A model generated the notes under the pieces. It was not told where the DNA came from. It made no database searches and saw only the letters and a list, made by a program, of their open reading frames with translations. The translations under genes and the position numbers were made by a program. Positions 13,626 through 21,199 of a stretch of 21,199 nucleotides of DNA are shown here, in pieces (position 1 is the stretch's first letter; each line of letters opens with the position of its first letter). Source of the stretch: Fidelibacterota bacterium UBA2125 (lineage in GTDB: Bacteria; Fidelibacterota; Marinisomatia; Marinisomatales; S15-B10); NCBI GenBank assembly GCA_002329125.1, contig DCXX01000081.1, forward strand, positions 1 through 21,199, given 5' to 3'.

Positions 13626-15382
13626 AATTGCCTCTCTATTTCCCGCAACAAGTCCACTGCCCGATAAGCAAGCTCTGAAGCTGAAGTGTCAGAAACTGAC
13701 GGTGAAAATTGTCCCATATCGCAAACATCTAGAAGCGCTGATAGCTTTTCCACTGTCGACTGATCTACCGCACCTTGAAGTTTCTGTTCCAGAATTCGTC
13801 CATCGAGGCCCACACCCGGCAGCCCCATCCGATCCGAGAAATAACTGTAGATGGCCTGTTCCACCTTCTCATAATCGTTGTCCCCCACTTTCAAAAGAAT
13901 CTTCTTTGCCCGCCGTAGAGTGCCCCGCACGCGAATAGCTCCCTGCCGCTCCACCCGATTGCTCTGAACCAACTCCACAACATTAGGGGCAAAAAACATG
14001 GCAACAGCCAGCAGATTCATAAGCCAGAAAGTCCGGGGCACAATTCGGTTAGAGATACTTCGTATCCGAACTGGATCTTGACGGATGTAACGAATATCCT
14101 GGCTCAAAAGGGCAATTTCTTCTTTCGTCAAACCACTGCTTTCGGCAATGACGCTTACAGCAGGGGTCACAAGAACGGGGATAGGATCGGTCTCCGTGGT
14201 AAGCCATTTCCCGGTTTTCGGCTCTAAATAGATAAGTCCTACTGAAGGGAGTATGACTTGACCTTCCCGTCGGGGAATGAGAATATATTCCCACGACCGT
14301 TTTCCCGAAATCTCATCTCTGAACGGATCCTTGTCCATGGATGTTTTAGGACTGAAAACTTCCAGCCCACCGGGAAATTCGGGCTCAGGTAGCTGAAAGA
14401 GGCCAAGATTACCTGTACCTGAAAGTTCAACAGTGAATGCCAGCGCCTGATTTGCAGCCACAGAAGCTGTATCCACACTTGATGTAAGACGAAAATCACC
14501 AACGGCACCTGTATAATCAGCCGATTTACCAACTTCTGGCACCGGCTTCACATTAAATGTTAACTTGTCTGATCGGACGATCTGCTGTTTTGTCCTTGAA
14601 AAGAATGGATCTGAAAAGAAATCGTCAAACAGCGAAAACTTCCGATTACGTGACGGAATTTCCACGGAACAGTTCAGGATCATCGGCTCAAGGGTGAGAT
14701 TTCCATGCGTTGTGGGAAAGAGGGCAACTTTGTAGAGCGTAGCGATACGATAACGAACACCGTCAACACTAGTCTCTCTCAATGTAGGCTGCTTGGGCGC
14801 ATACAACTCCTCTTGCCAAAAGCCAACTCCCTGTGGTTTTGACTCTACGGCGTATTGCCTCAAGTTCACGCGCGTGTATAGTTTATAGTGAATCGTTACT
14901 TGCTCACCCTGGAAAACCTCCTTCTTGTCAGGCTCGGCAAGAAGGAAAATGAGTGGTGCCTGTGGTTCTTTCTGGGAAGGTTGATCTCCAGAATTTGGTG
15001 TAGAACGATTATCTGACTGTAACACCGTCACAACGATAGGTTCTGTTTGCATCAGTTTACCGTCTATTTCAACCGTTAGCGCAGGAATGGTCAACGATCC
15101 TGGTTTGTTTGGAATAAGAGTCCAAGAAAGTGTTTTGGAACTGGACATCTTACCATTCACCCATTGAAAACTGCTGGACTGCCCCGGCCCTGAGATAACG
15201 GTAAAATCTTTGATAGCGCTGATATCAAGTTTTGGAAAATCATTCGATTCTTCTGCCGTCACTTTAAGCGAAAGAGTTTCGTTGAGAACAATTCTGTTTT
15301 GGTCCGTAGTAGCATAAACCTTCATCTCCGCCCATGCGGATTGAGCAAATAGAAATGAAAAGATTACCAACCGGTATATCAT
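13622..15382 (-). CDS. batD: BatD, oxygen-tolerance family envelope protein
   Basis: 586 residues. The signal peptide MIYRLVIFSFLFAQSAWAE is followed by a long beta-rich extracytoplasmic part with repeated Ig-like strands (LNETLSLKVTAEE, FQGEQVTIHYKLYTR, ANQALAFTVELSGTGNLGLF). A transmembrane helix lies near 445-470 (TFWLMNLLAVAMFFAP), followed by a cytoplasmic helical tail (about 480-586). Length and layout match the BatD family (oxygen tolerance). It sits between batC and batE, its ATG directly after the batC TAG (TAGATG). It probably scaffolds the Bat complex in the inner membrane; this is family inference. Confidence 0.92.
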   Translation of the reverse strand: MIYRLVIFSFLFAQSAWAEMKVYATTDQNRIVLNETLSLKVTAEESNDFPKLDISAIKDFTVISGPGQSSSFQWVNGKMSSSKTLSWTLIPNKPGSLTIPALTVEIDGKLMQTEPIVVTVLQSDNRSTPNSGDQPSQKEPQAPLIFLLAEPDKKEVFQGEQVTIHYKLYTRVNLRQYAVESKPQGVGFWQEELYAPKQPTLRETSVDGVRYRIATLYKVALFPTTHGNLTLEPMILNCSVEIPSRNRKFSLFDDFFSDPFFSRTKQQIVRSDKLTFNVKPVPEVGKSADYTGAVGDFRLTSSVDTASVAANQALAFTVELSGTGNLGLFQLPEPEFPGGLEVFSPKTSMDKDPFRDEISGKRSWEYILIPRREGQVILPSVGLIYLEPKTGKWLTTETDPIPVLVTPAVSVIAESSGLTKEEIALLSQDIRYIRQDPVRIRSISNRIVPRTFWLMNLLAVAMFFAPNVVELVQSNRVERQGAIRVRGTLRRAKKILLKVGDNDYEKVEQAIYSYFSDRMGLPGVGLDGRILEQKLQGAVDQSTVEKLSALLDVCDMGQFSPSVSDTSASELAYRAVDLLREIERQL

Positions 15383-16075
15383 CTACCAGTCCTTTGTAAG
15401 TTTTTTAGAGCGGACATGACCCAGTTTCCGTTTCATTAAATTTTCTTCGTCAGCCTTTAGAGCATCCAAGATTGATTCTGCATTGGGTTTATCCTGTTGG
15501 GGTTGTTGCTGTTCCTGTTCTTGTTGATCCTCAGGGATTTGGTTTTGATCTTGTTGCTTTTGGTCCGGAGGAGGCTGAGGCTGTTGTTGATTCTGTTTTT
15601 TATTTTCATCATTCTGATCCTGATCCGATTGCTGAGGCTTGGATTGTTGCTGGCTTTGCATCTGCCGAAGCATTTTCTGAGTCAGTTCATAATTGTACTT
15701 CGCATCCATATCTGAGGGGTCAAGCTGTATAGCCTTCCGAAAGGCCATAAGACTTTCTTCAAGGCGACCTTGCTGGTAGAGTGTGTTGCCTAGGTTGTAG
15801 TGTGATTTTGACTGAAGATCTTTTCGTTCCGATTGAGAAGAAGTTTTGAACTCTTGTTGCGCCCGCTCGTAGTTTTCAATTGAATAGGCGGAGTGGCCCG
15901 CCCCGAAATGGGCTTCCGGAAGATCTGGATTTTTTCGCAAAATATTCTCATAGTAAGATAAACCACGACTTACTTCTTCACGGGGAGATTTCAGCAACAG
16001 AGGCTCACCATCAGGAATTTGCTGCCCTATAAGAAAGATTGATAAACTTAATATAAACAGTACGCACTTAAACAA
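15383..16075 (-). CDS. batC: BatC-like TPR protein with Gln-rich tail
   Basis: About 230 residues. The start is TTG 16075-16073: GGAGG (complement of 16083-16087) is 7 nt upstream, and it opens a clean signal/anchor (LFKCVLFILSLSIFLIG). Longer readings sit inside batB. Mature residues hold TPR motifs at about 50-130 (LSYYENILRKNPDLPEAHFGAG, HYNLGNTLYQQGRLEESLMAF, AIQLDPSDMDAKYNYEL). A low-complexity stretch rich in Gln, Pro, Asp and Asn follows at about 140-200, then a charged C-terminus. This is the BatC layout. It overlaps batB by 8 nt. Its role is probably protein-protein interaction in the periplasm. Confidence 0.85.
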   Translation of the reverse strand: MFKCVLFILSLSIFLIGQQIPDGEPLLLKSPREEVSRGLSYYENILRKNPDLPEAHFGAGHSAYSIENYERAQQEFKTSSQSERKDLQSKSHYNLGNTLYQQGRLEESLMAFRKAIQLDPSDMDAKYNYELTQKMLRQMQSQQQSKPQQSDQDQNDENKKQNQQQPQPPPDQKQQDQNQIPEDQQEQEQQQPQQDKPNAESILDALKADEENLMKRKLGHVRSKKLTKDW

Positions 16076-17099
16076 AACGACCCCTCCACTCTTCTTCTCC
16101 TTTCCGGCGTGTTGGTATGAAAAAATCAGCTGCAAAGAAAAAAAATGCACAAGCGAGAAATAGTTCATACCGATCCTCAAACTGAGAATATTCGTGCGTT
16201 TTCAATGTTTTTTTCTCCATGGCCTGAACAACATTCATTACATCATCCATACTTCCCGACCGCCCGTCAAACCGGACGGAAATGCCGCCGCCAGCCGTAG
16301 CAATCTCTCTTAGCATAGCATCATTCAGGATGGACGTCACCAGTTTCCCACTCCTGTCTTTTTTGTAATCGGTTCTGCGACCCTGGTCATCGAAAATTGG
16401 AATAAGCGAGCCGGCTGCTGTTCCCACTCCCACTGAATGAATGACAACGCCTTGAGCTTCCAACTCCCTGGCAACGTCAACAGCTTCACCTTCATGATCC
16501 TCTCCATCACTCATAATAATGAGAACCCGGTGTTTCTGATCTTCTTCCGGAAAAGCGCCCAAGGCGGTTTTTAGCGCATCACTCATGGCTGTACCCTGAG
16601 TTCGTATCATTTCACTGTCAACAGCATTTACGAACAGCTGGGCTGCACCGTAATCACCTGTGAGTGGCAAATAGAGGTGGCTACTCCCTGCGAAAACAAC
16701 GAGACCGATCCTGTCGCCCTGCAGCTGGGAGATGAGGCGCCCAATTTCAAATTTCGCTTTTTCCAGTCGGCTTGGTTTTACATCCTCTGCTTCCATACTG
16801 GAGGAGACATCCAGCGCCACCAAGATGTCTACCCCTCTCCTTTCCACTTCTTGAAGCGATGTACCTATTTGCGGCCCGGTAGCGGCAAAGATCAATAGGG
16901 CAACACCCCACCACTGAAAGAGTGATTTCCTTTTTAGCCATTTGAAATCAACTCTGGAGAAGAGACGTTTTCTCACTTTTTCATCGCCCCAGCGGGAAGA
17001 TTCAGCTACTTTCACGGCACTCTTTAATCTTTTGTAAATCATAAGACCCAGCAGCAGACCGTACGCCAGAAAAACAAAGGGGTATCTGAAATCAATCAT
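16068..17099 (-). CDS. batB: BatB, von Willebrand factor A domain membrane protein
   Basis: 343 residues. Hydrophobic helices at about 8-22 and 61-76 precede a VWA domain at about 88-290, and another helix (LFLACAFFFFAADFFI) is near the C-terminus. The metal-ion-dependent adhesion site is intact: D97-x-S99-x-S101 (ALDVSSSM), T170 (QGTAMSDA) and D198 (MSDGEDHEG). The VWA domain therefore should bind a divalent cation and a protein partner. The layout of two N-terminal helices, VWA and a C-terminal helix is that of BatA/BatB. The ATG follows the batA TGA directly (TGAATG). Most likely a paralogue of batA that acts with it. Confidence 0.92.
   Translation of the reverse strand: MIDFRYPFVFLAYGLLLGLMIYKRLKSAVKVAESSRWGDEKVRKRLFSRVDFKWLKRKSLFQWWGVALLIFAATGPQIGTSLQEVERRGVDILVALDVSSSMEAEDVKPSRLEKAKFEIGRLISQLQGDRIGLVVFAGSSHLYLPLTGDYGAAQLFVNAVDSEMIRTQGTAMSDALKTALGAFPEEDQKHRVLIIMSDGEDHEGEAVDVARELEAQGVVIHSVGVGTAAGSLIPIFDDQGRRTDYKKDRSGKLVTSILNDAMLREIATAGGGISVRFDGRSGSMDDVMNVVQAMEKKTLKTHEYSQFEDRYELFLACAFFFFAADFFIPTRRKGEEEWRGRFV
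16083..16087 (-). promoter_or_regulatory. Ribosome binding site deciding the batC TTG start
   Basis: GGAGG on the minus strand stands 7 nt before TTG 16075, inside the last codons of batB. It is the best Shine-Dalgarno near the junction and fixes the batC start despite the rare codon. Confidence 0.6.
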
Positions 17100-18092
17100 T
17101 CAGATCCGCTTCCTGAATATGCTTTCATTCACAATCATCATACTGAGCATTATTACAACAGACGGGATAAGCATCCATCCAAAAAGTTCCCTATATTCCC
17201 TGAACTGCTTCACGCTGATTTCTGACCGCTCCAACGAATTGATTTCATCATAAATTTCTGACAGGCGTTCTTCATCCGTGGCTCGAAAATACTGGCCGTT
17301 TGTAGTCTCAGCCAATTGTTGAAGTGTCTTCTCATCCATCTCCACATCCACTTGAACGTACCGCTTACCAAAAACAGGGTCATCAACCGGGAAAGGGGCC
17401 TTGCCTCTAGATCCAACACCAATTGCATAAATCTTGATATCATACTCCGCTGCAAAACCGGCGGCAGTTATGGGATCCAGTTCACCAGCGTTATTGCTTC
17501 CGTCGGATAGAAGAACCATGATTCTGCTTTTAGCATCGCTACTGCGAAGACGATTAATACCGTGTGCAATAGCCATGCCGATGGCAGTTCCATCGTGAGC
17601 TTCATCTACAATTTCTACCTGATCAAGAAGATCGAGCAAAACATCGTAGTCAATAGTGAGCGGACACTGGATGTAACTTTCACCAGCAAAAACGAGCAAT
17701 CCAATCCTGTCACCTTCCCGGTCCTCTATGAATTTTCGTGCCGTCGCTTTTGCTGCTTCCAAACGGTTGGGTTTAAAATCTTCCGCCCGCATACTGCTGC
17801 TAATATCAAGAACAAGATTGATGTCCACTACATTAACGGACGTCTCTGTGAGATCACGAACAGCCCGAGGGCGTGCCATGGCCATAATCAAAAGTGAAAG
17901 AACAATCATTTGAATTGTCCTGACGAGTTTCAATTTCCACTCTCCCGAAAGCCCGGCCACATTTTTTACGGCTTGAACAGAGGAGAGCTGAATGGTCCCT
18001 TCCCGTCTGTTACCCCACCGCTTTTGCCACCAGACAGCGAGGGGAATCAATACGGCAAGAACAAGAACCCAAGGATTAGCAAATTCAAACAT
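17100..18092 (-). CDS. batA: BatA, von Willebrand factor A domain membrane protein
   Basis: 330 residues with the same plan as the next gene: N-terminal helices at about 7-21 and 57-73, VWA domain at about 87-285, and a C-terminal helix (WMLIPSVVIMLSMMIV). The MIDAS residues are complete: D96-x-S98-x-S100 (VLDISSSM), T169 (HDGTAIG) and D197 (LSDGSNNAG). The ATG abuts the gatA TAA (TAAATG), so translation is probably coupled. In most genomes a MoxR-type AAA ATPase and a DUF58 protein precede batA; here gatA does, so a partner ATPase must be encoded elsewhere if it exists. Confidence 0.92.
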   Translation of the reverse strand: MFEFANPWVLVLAVLIPLAVWWQKRWGNRREGTIQLSSVQAVKNVAGLSGEWKLKLVRTIQMIVLSLLIMAMARPRAVRDLTETSVNVVDINLVLDISSSMRAEDFKPNRLEAAKATARKFIEDREGDRIGLLVFAGESYIQCPLTIDYDVLLDLLDQVEIVDEAHDGTAIGMAIAHGINRLRSSDAKSRIMVLLSDGSNNAGELDPITAAGFAAEYDIKIYAIGVGSRGKAPFPVDDPVFGKRYVQVDVEMDEKTLQQLAETTNGQYFRATDEERLSEIYDEINSLERSEISVKQFREYRELFGWMLIPSVVIMLSMMIVNESIFRKRI

Positions 18093-19451
18093 TTAATCTG
18101 TTGAGAAGTTTTGTTCAATGAAATGACTGAGCCGGAGAATTGTTTCCTCCTGGAAAAAATTTGCCACAAGCTGAAGGCCGATTGGAAGATCGGCTGATGT
18201 TTGTCCGACAGGGATACTCATGGCAGGCACACCGGCAAGACTAATGGGGGTCGTAAAAATGTCCGAAAGATACATGCTGATTGGATCATCTAGGTGCTCG
18301 CCAAGGCGAAAAGCCGGGGTGGGCGATGTGGGAAGAAGAATGATGTCTACATCACTAAAAACGTCGATGAAGTCATCCCTGATGAGCCGCCGCACTTGCT
18401 GCCCCTTCCGGAAATAAGCGTCGTAGTAGCCTGAAGAGAGAACGTAGGTGCCCAACATAATCCGCCGTTTCACTTCATCCCCAAAGCCATCCGACCGACT
18501 GTCATTATACATGGACTGCAAATTGTCACAGCGGTTACTGAGGCCGTAACGGACACCATCGTAACGAGCAAGGTTGGATGACGCCTCAGCATTGGTGAGA
18601 ACATAATAAGAGGCGATGGAGTACTTTGCATGGGGCAATTGAATTTCTTCAACCTGGCAACCATTGTCACGGAGGAAAGATTCCAGCTGTTTCACCTTTT
18701 CTATGATCTCAGGATCAACACCTTCCTTGAGAAAGCTCCAAGGCACACCGATCCGCTTTGGAAGCTTTCCGTCAAGACGTTCACTGTACTTCGGTATCGG
18801 TTTTTCAGCGGATGTGGTATCCCTGGGGTCATGCCCGGCAATAACCTGCAGACATTTTGCAATGCCAGCAGTGTTCCGAGCAAAAGGACCAATCTGATCG
18901 AAAGATGAGGCAAAGGCAACCAGCCCGTACCGGGACACCCTGCCGTAAGTAGGCTTCAGTCCATAGACACCGCAAAATGCCGCCGGTTGGCGAACTGAAC
19001 CGCCGGTGTCCGAACCGAGAGCAAATTCAGTGATACCCAAGGCAACGGACGTTGCCGAGCCACCACTGGAGCCGCCAGGAACTCTCTCCGGATCGAAAGG
19101 GTGCTTCGCAGCACCAAACACAGAGTGCTCACTGGAGGAACCCATGGCAAATTCATCGTGGTTGGTTTTCGCCACAATGACACCCCCTTCATTCAGTATC
19201 CGGCTAACTACAGTAGAATGATATGGTGAATGGAAGTTATCTAAAACATGGGAGGCACAGGAAAGGGGCCACCCTTTGATAGCAATGTTGTCTTTAATGG
19301 CAACTGTAGCCCCATTCAGAAGGCCGCATTCGAGCCGATCCTCAAGATAGAGCGCACTACCCTGATGGACAATCGCATTGCGGTCCTTGAACAGATCCGC
19401 GGTATCGTTGAAACTTGTTAGATCTGGTATTGGAGTAGCCGGTTCAGGCAC
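18093..19451 (-). CDS. gatA: Aspartyl/glutamyl-tRNA amidotransferase subunit A (amidase signature family)
   Basis: About 452 residues from GTG 19451 (8-nt overlap with tatA). An ATG at 19502 would give 469 residues but overlaps tatA by 59 nt; neither has a good Shine-Dalgarno. The amidase Ser-cisSer-Lys triad is complete. In the 469-residue numbering it is K70 (VAIKDN), S145 (GGSSGGSA) and S169 (GSDTGGSVRQPA), with the same intervals (75 and 99) as S. aureus GatA. GatA hydrolyses glutamine to ammonia for transamidation of Glu-tRNA-Gln or Asp-tRNA-Asn. Blocks such as YGLKPTYGRVSRYGLVAFASS and SLAGVPAMSIPVG favour GatA over other amidases. The usual N-terminal helical segment is missing. gatB and gatC are not in the window. 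Confidence 0.92.
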   Translation of the reverse strand: MPEPATPIPDLTSFNDTADLFKDRNAIVHQGSALYLEDRLECGLLNGATVAIKDNIAIKGWPLSCASHVLDNFHSPYHSTVVSRILNEGGVIVAKTNHDEFAMGSSSEHSVFGAAKHPFDPERVPGGSSGGSATSVALGITEFALGSDTGGSVRQPAAFCGVYGLKPTYGRVSRYGLVAFASSFDQIGPFARNTAGIAKCLQVIAGHDPRDTTSAEKPIPKYSERLDGKLPKRIGVPWSFLKEGVDPEIIEKVKQLESFLRDNGCQVEEIQLPHAKYSIASYYVLTNAEASSNLARYDGVRYGLSNRCDNLQSMYNDSRSDGFGDEVKRRIMLGTYVLSSGYYDAYFRKGQQVRRLIRDDFIDVFSDVDIILLPTSPTPAFRLGEHLDDPISMYLSDIFTTPISLAGVPAMSIPVGQTSADLPIGLQLVANFFQEETILRLSHFIEQNFSTD

Positions 19452-19680
19452 CGGAGGAGTGATCGGGCTCCTGCGTTTTTTCCACTGAATCGACTGCTTC
19501 ATCGAGTTCTTTTTCTATTCCCTCGACGGCACCCTTGAATTCTCGCAGTCCCTTTCCTAAGCCTTTTGCAAGTTCCGGCAGTCGTTTTGCACCGAACAGA
19601 AGAAGTACAACAAGAAAAATTAGGAGTACTTCCCAGCCGCCAATACCGACCATAAAAGGAAGATTCATTATTTGAAACAT
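19444..19680 (-). CDS. tatA: Sec-independent translocase subunit TatA
   Basis: 78 residues from ATG 19680, which has GGAGG 5 nt upstream (complement of 19686-19690). The layout is typical: a short N-terminus, a transmembrane helix (GIGGWEVLLIFLVVLLLFG), the hinge FGAKRLPELAKGL, an amphipathic helix and an acidic tail. TatA oligomers form the pathway for folded proteins in the inner membrane. tatC is not in this window. The 3' end overlaps gatA. TatA and TatE are not separable by sequence alone, but as the only family member seen it is called TatA. Confidence 0.93.
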   Translation of the reverse strand: MFQIMNLPFMVGIGGWEVLLIFLVVLLLFGAKRLPELAKGLGKGLREFKGAVEGIEKELDEAVDSVEKTQEPDHSSGA

Positions 19681-19685
19681 TTCAA

Positions 19686-19690
19686 CCTCC
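19686..19690 (-). promoter_or_regulatory. Ribosome binding site deciding the tatA start
   Basis: GGAGG on the minus strand is spaced 5 nt from ATG 19680. It excludes the in-frame TTG at 19692, which overlaps the site itself. Confidence 0.7.
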
Positions 19691-19698
19691 AAAGTTGA

Positions 19699-19989
19699 CT
19701 ATCTAAAATACCTCAAAAAATAGTATGATACTGCAAGACCAAAGATTGTAGCAAAGTTAAGTCGAAATTTAAGACCGAGGATCAGCACAATGGCACCAAT
19801 GTCCAGCGAAATAGCATCGTTCGGTGTGCCTATAAGTCCGCCCAAAGAAAATTCCGTGCTTTGAAGAAAAAATTGTTTCACTACCCCCTCCGGCAGAACA
19901 ACACCGACTAAGTTACCGAAAATGGTACCGATCATAGCGCCGACAAAGAGAACCAGAATCACAACCTTTAAGTCTCGTCTACTGGCCAT
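19699..19989 (-). CDS. Small DUF4321-like inner-membrane protein
   Basis: About 96 residues from ATG 19989 (MASRRDLKVVILVLFVGAMIG). The longer reading to 20079 runs through pssA codons and is unlikely. Two hydrophobic segments (about 7-30 and 62-92) flank a short loop (VLPEGVVKQFFLQSTEFSLGG). The pattern of a Gly-rich first helix, ...LDIGAIVLILGLKFRLN..., and a final short ...YYFLRYFR matches small membrane proteins of the DUF4321 family as I remember them; a profile search is needed to be sure. Function unknown. It overlaps the pssA end by 11 nt and is 18 nt from tatA. Confidence 0.65.
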   Translation of the reverse strand: MASRRDLKVVILVLFVGAMIGTIFGNLVGVVLPEGVVKQFFLQSTEFSLGGLIGTPNDAISLDIGAIVLILGLKFRLNFATIFGLAVSYYFLRYFR

Positions 19990-20743
19990 GGCGACCCCAT
20001 CCTTTTCTTCCAATCCACATGAGATGTGGACGTGACTCAGTATCATCGTAGTGTATAAGTAATCTGATGAAACCGCCAACCACGTACATCATGGTGAGGG
20101 GAAAAAGCACAAGACTACGCCACCAGGTGAGTGCTGCGAGACTCAGCAGGAAGAAAATGACCCTAATTCTTGAATGCCACCCTTTACCGATGTAGGTAAG
20201 TTTAGGATAAGCGAGGTGACTCACCATAAGCAAAGAAAGCAAAAGTACGAGCGGAAGGGCGATCTTCGAATCTCCGGTGATACCAAGTAGCCGACTATTA
20301 AATATAACGAAAGAGCTGAGAGTTATCGCAAATGCGGTTGACGGTAGACCAGAATAAAATGGTGATGGCGTATCCGTGGCGTCCTGGTTAAAGCGGGCCA
20401 GTCGAAATGCACCGGCAAACAGAGGAACGAAGCTGACGGCGGCAGCCAGAAGTGGATGCAAATCCTGCACAAACGAGAAATAGATCAGTACCGCCGGAGC
20501 GGTACAAAATGAAACAACATCGGCAATAGAATCAAATTCAATACCGAAAGGTGTGGTCACTTTAAGGGCCCGAGCCGTGGGGCCGTCCAAGGCGTCAAAG
20601 AAAGCTGCAGCCAAGATGAGCCAGCAGGCATTTTCAATTCGCCCCTGGGAAGCCTGAATAATGGCCAGAAAACCGAAGAACAGGTTGAAGAATGTGAAAA
20701 CACCCGGAACTGCCTGTTTTTTTATCCTTACCTTGGGCGTCAT
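19979..20743 (-). CDS. pssA: CDP-diacylglycerol--serine O-phosphatidyltransferase
   Basis: 254 residues, an integral membrane CDP-alcohol phosphatidyltransferase that makes phosphatidylserine. The catalytic motif is perfect: D50-x2-D53-G54-x2-A57-R58-x8-G67-x3-D71-x3-D75 within DALDGPTARALKVTTPFGIE and what follows. About seven to eight hydrophobic helices surround it. The conserved GLPSTAFA and PKLTYIGKG-like blocks are typical of the PssA (type II) group rather than PgsA. The ATG overlaps the psd stop (ATGA), and the pair gives phosphatidylethanolamine in two steps. The C-terminal tail after about 230 is hydrophilic. Confidence 0.94.
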   Translation of the reverse strand: MTPKVRIKKQAVPGVFTFFNLFFGFLAIIQASQGRIENACWLILAAAFFDALDGPTARALKVTTPFGIEFDSIADVVSFCTAPAVLIYFSFVQDLHPLLAAAVSFVPLFAGAFRLARFNQDATDTPSPFYSGLPSTAFAITLSSFVIFNSRLLGITGDSKIALPLVLLLSLLMVSHLAYPKLTYIGKGWHSRIRVIFFLLSLAALTWWRSLVLFPLTMMYVVGGFIRLLIHYDDTESRPHLMWIGRKGWGRHGQ

Positions 20744-21199
20744 GATAACTCTCCTATGATTGATGAACCGCTTTTAACTCGATCACCAACTTTTACATTA
20801 ATACTAGTTCCAGGTGGCACCACAAGATCGGTACGCGAACCAAATCGGATAAACCCGAGTGACTCACCACCAGAAACTTGTTGCCCTTCCTTGAGGTGGC
20901 AAATTATCCGTCTTGCCAGAATGCCCGCAATTTGTCTCACCCTCACAATTCCACCAGGCGATTGAATTTCCACATCAGTGTGTTCATTAATTTCGGAAGC
21001 ATCAGGATTAAAAGCAGCAAGGAACTGACCTTTTGAATAGTTCACCCGCGTCACTATGCCGTTTACCGGTGTTCGATTCCTATGCACATCAAAAACAGAG
21101 AGGAAAATGGACACTTTCTTTTCACCATTCTCAGATTGAGAGACGTCTACCACTTTCCCGTCTGCCGGGGCCAGAACAATCTTATCTCCAACAGGAATT
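20740..21199 (-). CDS. psd: Phosphatidylserine decarboxylase proenzyme (partial)
   Basis: The 5' part lies beyond the right edge; the visible 152 or so residues run in frame from 21198 (IPVGDKIVLAPADGKVVDV). The PADGKV block is typical of Psd, and FLSVFDVHRNRTPVNG is the substrate-region signature. The self-cleavage site is the Gly-Ser in GFIRFGSRTDLVVP, whose serine becomes the pyruvoyl group. The short form with this site points to the archaeal-type/short Psd group. It decarboxylates phosphatidylserine to phosphatidylethanolamine at the inner membrane. It is coupled to pssA by a 4-nt overlap. Confidence 0.94.
   Translation of the reverse strand, partial: IPVGDKIVLAPADGKVVDVSQSENGEKKVSIFLSVFDVHRNRTPVNGIVTRVNYSKGQFLAAFNPDASEINEHTDVEIQSPGGIVRVRQIAGILARRIICHLKEGQQVSGGESLGFIRFGSRTDLVVPPGTSINVKVGDRVKSGSSIIGELS

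Noticed and set aside
15540..15660. Gln-rich low-complexity DNA as a possible repeat array or CRISPR
   Set aside because: Irregular CAG/CAA/CCT codon runs within batC; no uniform repeat or spacer structure.
15497..15715. Leu-rich plus-strand open frame that looks like a membrane peptide
   Set aside because: It is the complement of the Gln/Pro/Asp-rich repeat tail of batC, which reads as Leu/Ile/Phe on the other strand.

Overview
This is a gene-dense, entirely co-directional bacterial chromosome segment. Every supported gene lies on the minus strand, so the biological order runs from right to left. The content is core housekeeping: phospholipid synthesis, Tat export, an aerotolerance (Bat) operon, recombination, cell division, peptidoglycan and envelope functions, aminoacylation and tRNAs. 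LolA-like and GmhB-like proteins, a GTP-type short Psd/PssA pair and SPOR/Bat proteins point to a diderm. A UpxY-like NusG paralogue, a BatA-E set and frequent GTG/TTG starts fit the FCB/Marinimicrobia (SAR406) neighbourhood, but that placement is an inference from gene style and no marker here proves it.

Layout, in transcription order. (1) About 21.2-12.4 kb: psd (cut by the right edge), pssA, a small DUF4321-like membrane protein, tatA, gatA, then batA-batB-batC-batD-batE and a SPOR-domain protein. The genes overlap or nearly abut, so this looks like one operon or a few coupled ones. (2) A 148-bp gap (12280-12427) is the largest non-coding stretch between protein genes apart from the tRNA leader. 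It holds a weak candidate promoter, a direct repeat and two small hairpins. (3) 12.3-0.75 kb: yebC, ruvC, ruvA, a class I aminotransferase, gcvT, ftsK, a lolA-like gene, a UPF0104-type membrane protein, gmhB, ddl, a nusG paralogue and cysS, again tightly packed with many 4-nt stop/start overlaps. (4) 0.6-0 kb: tRNA-Thr(UGU), tRNA-Tyr(GUA), tRNA-Gly(UCC), tRNA-Thr(GGU), and then the first codons of a gene that is almost certainly tuf (EF-Tu) at the left edge. This reproduces the E. coli thrU-tyrU-glyT-thrT-tufB order.

Several gene starts had to be moved inward from the longest reading frame (lolA-like, ftsK, gcvT, ruvA, batC, tatA, the DUF4321-like gene). The reasons were homology, signal peptides, Shine-Dalgarno spacing or overlap with the gene upstream.

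I found no clear novel system. The most notable items are the embedded NusG paralogue beside ddl/gmhB, possible tRNA remnants within and upstream of the tRNA cluster, a GatA lacking its usual N-terminal segment, and a Bat operon lacking its usual MoxR/DUF58 partners and attached instead to tatA-gatA.
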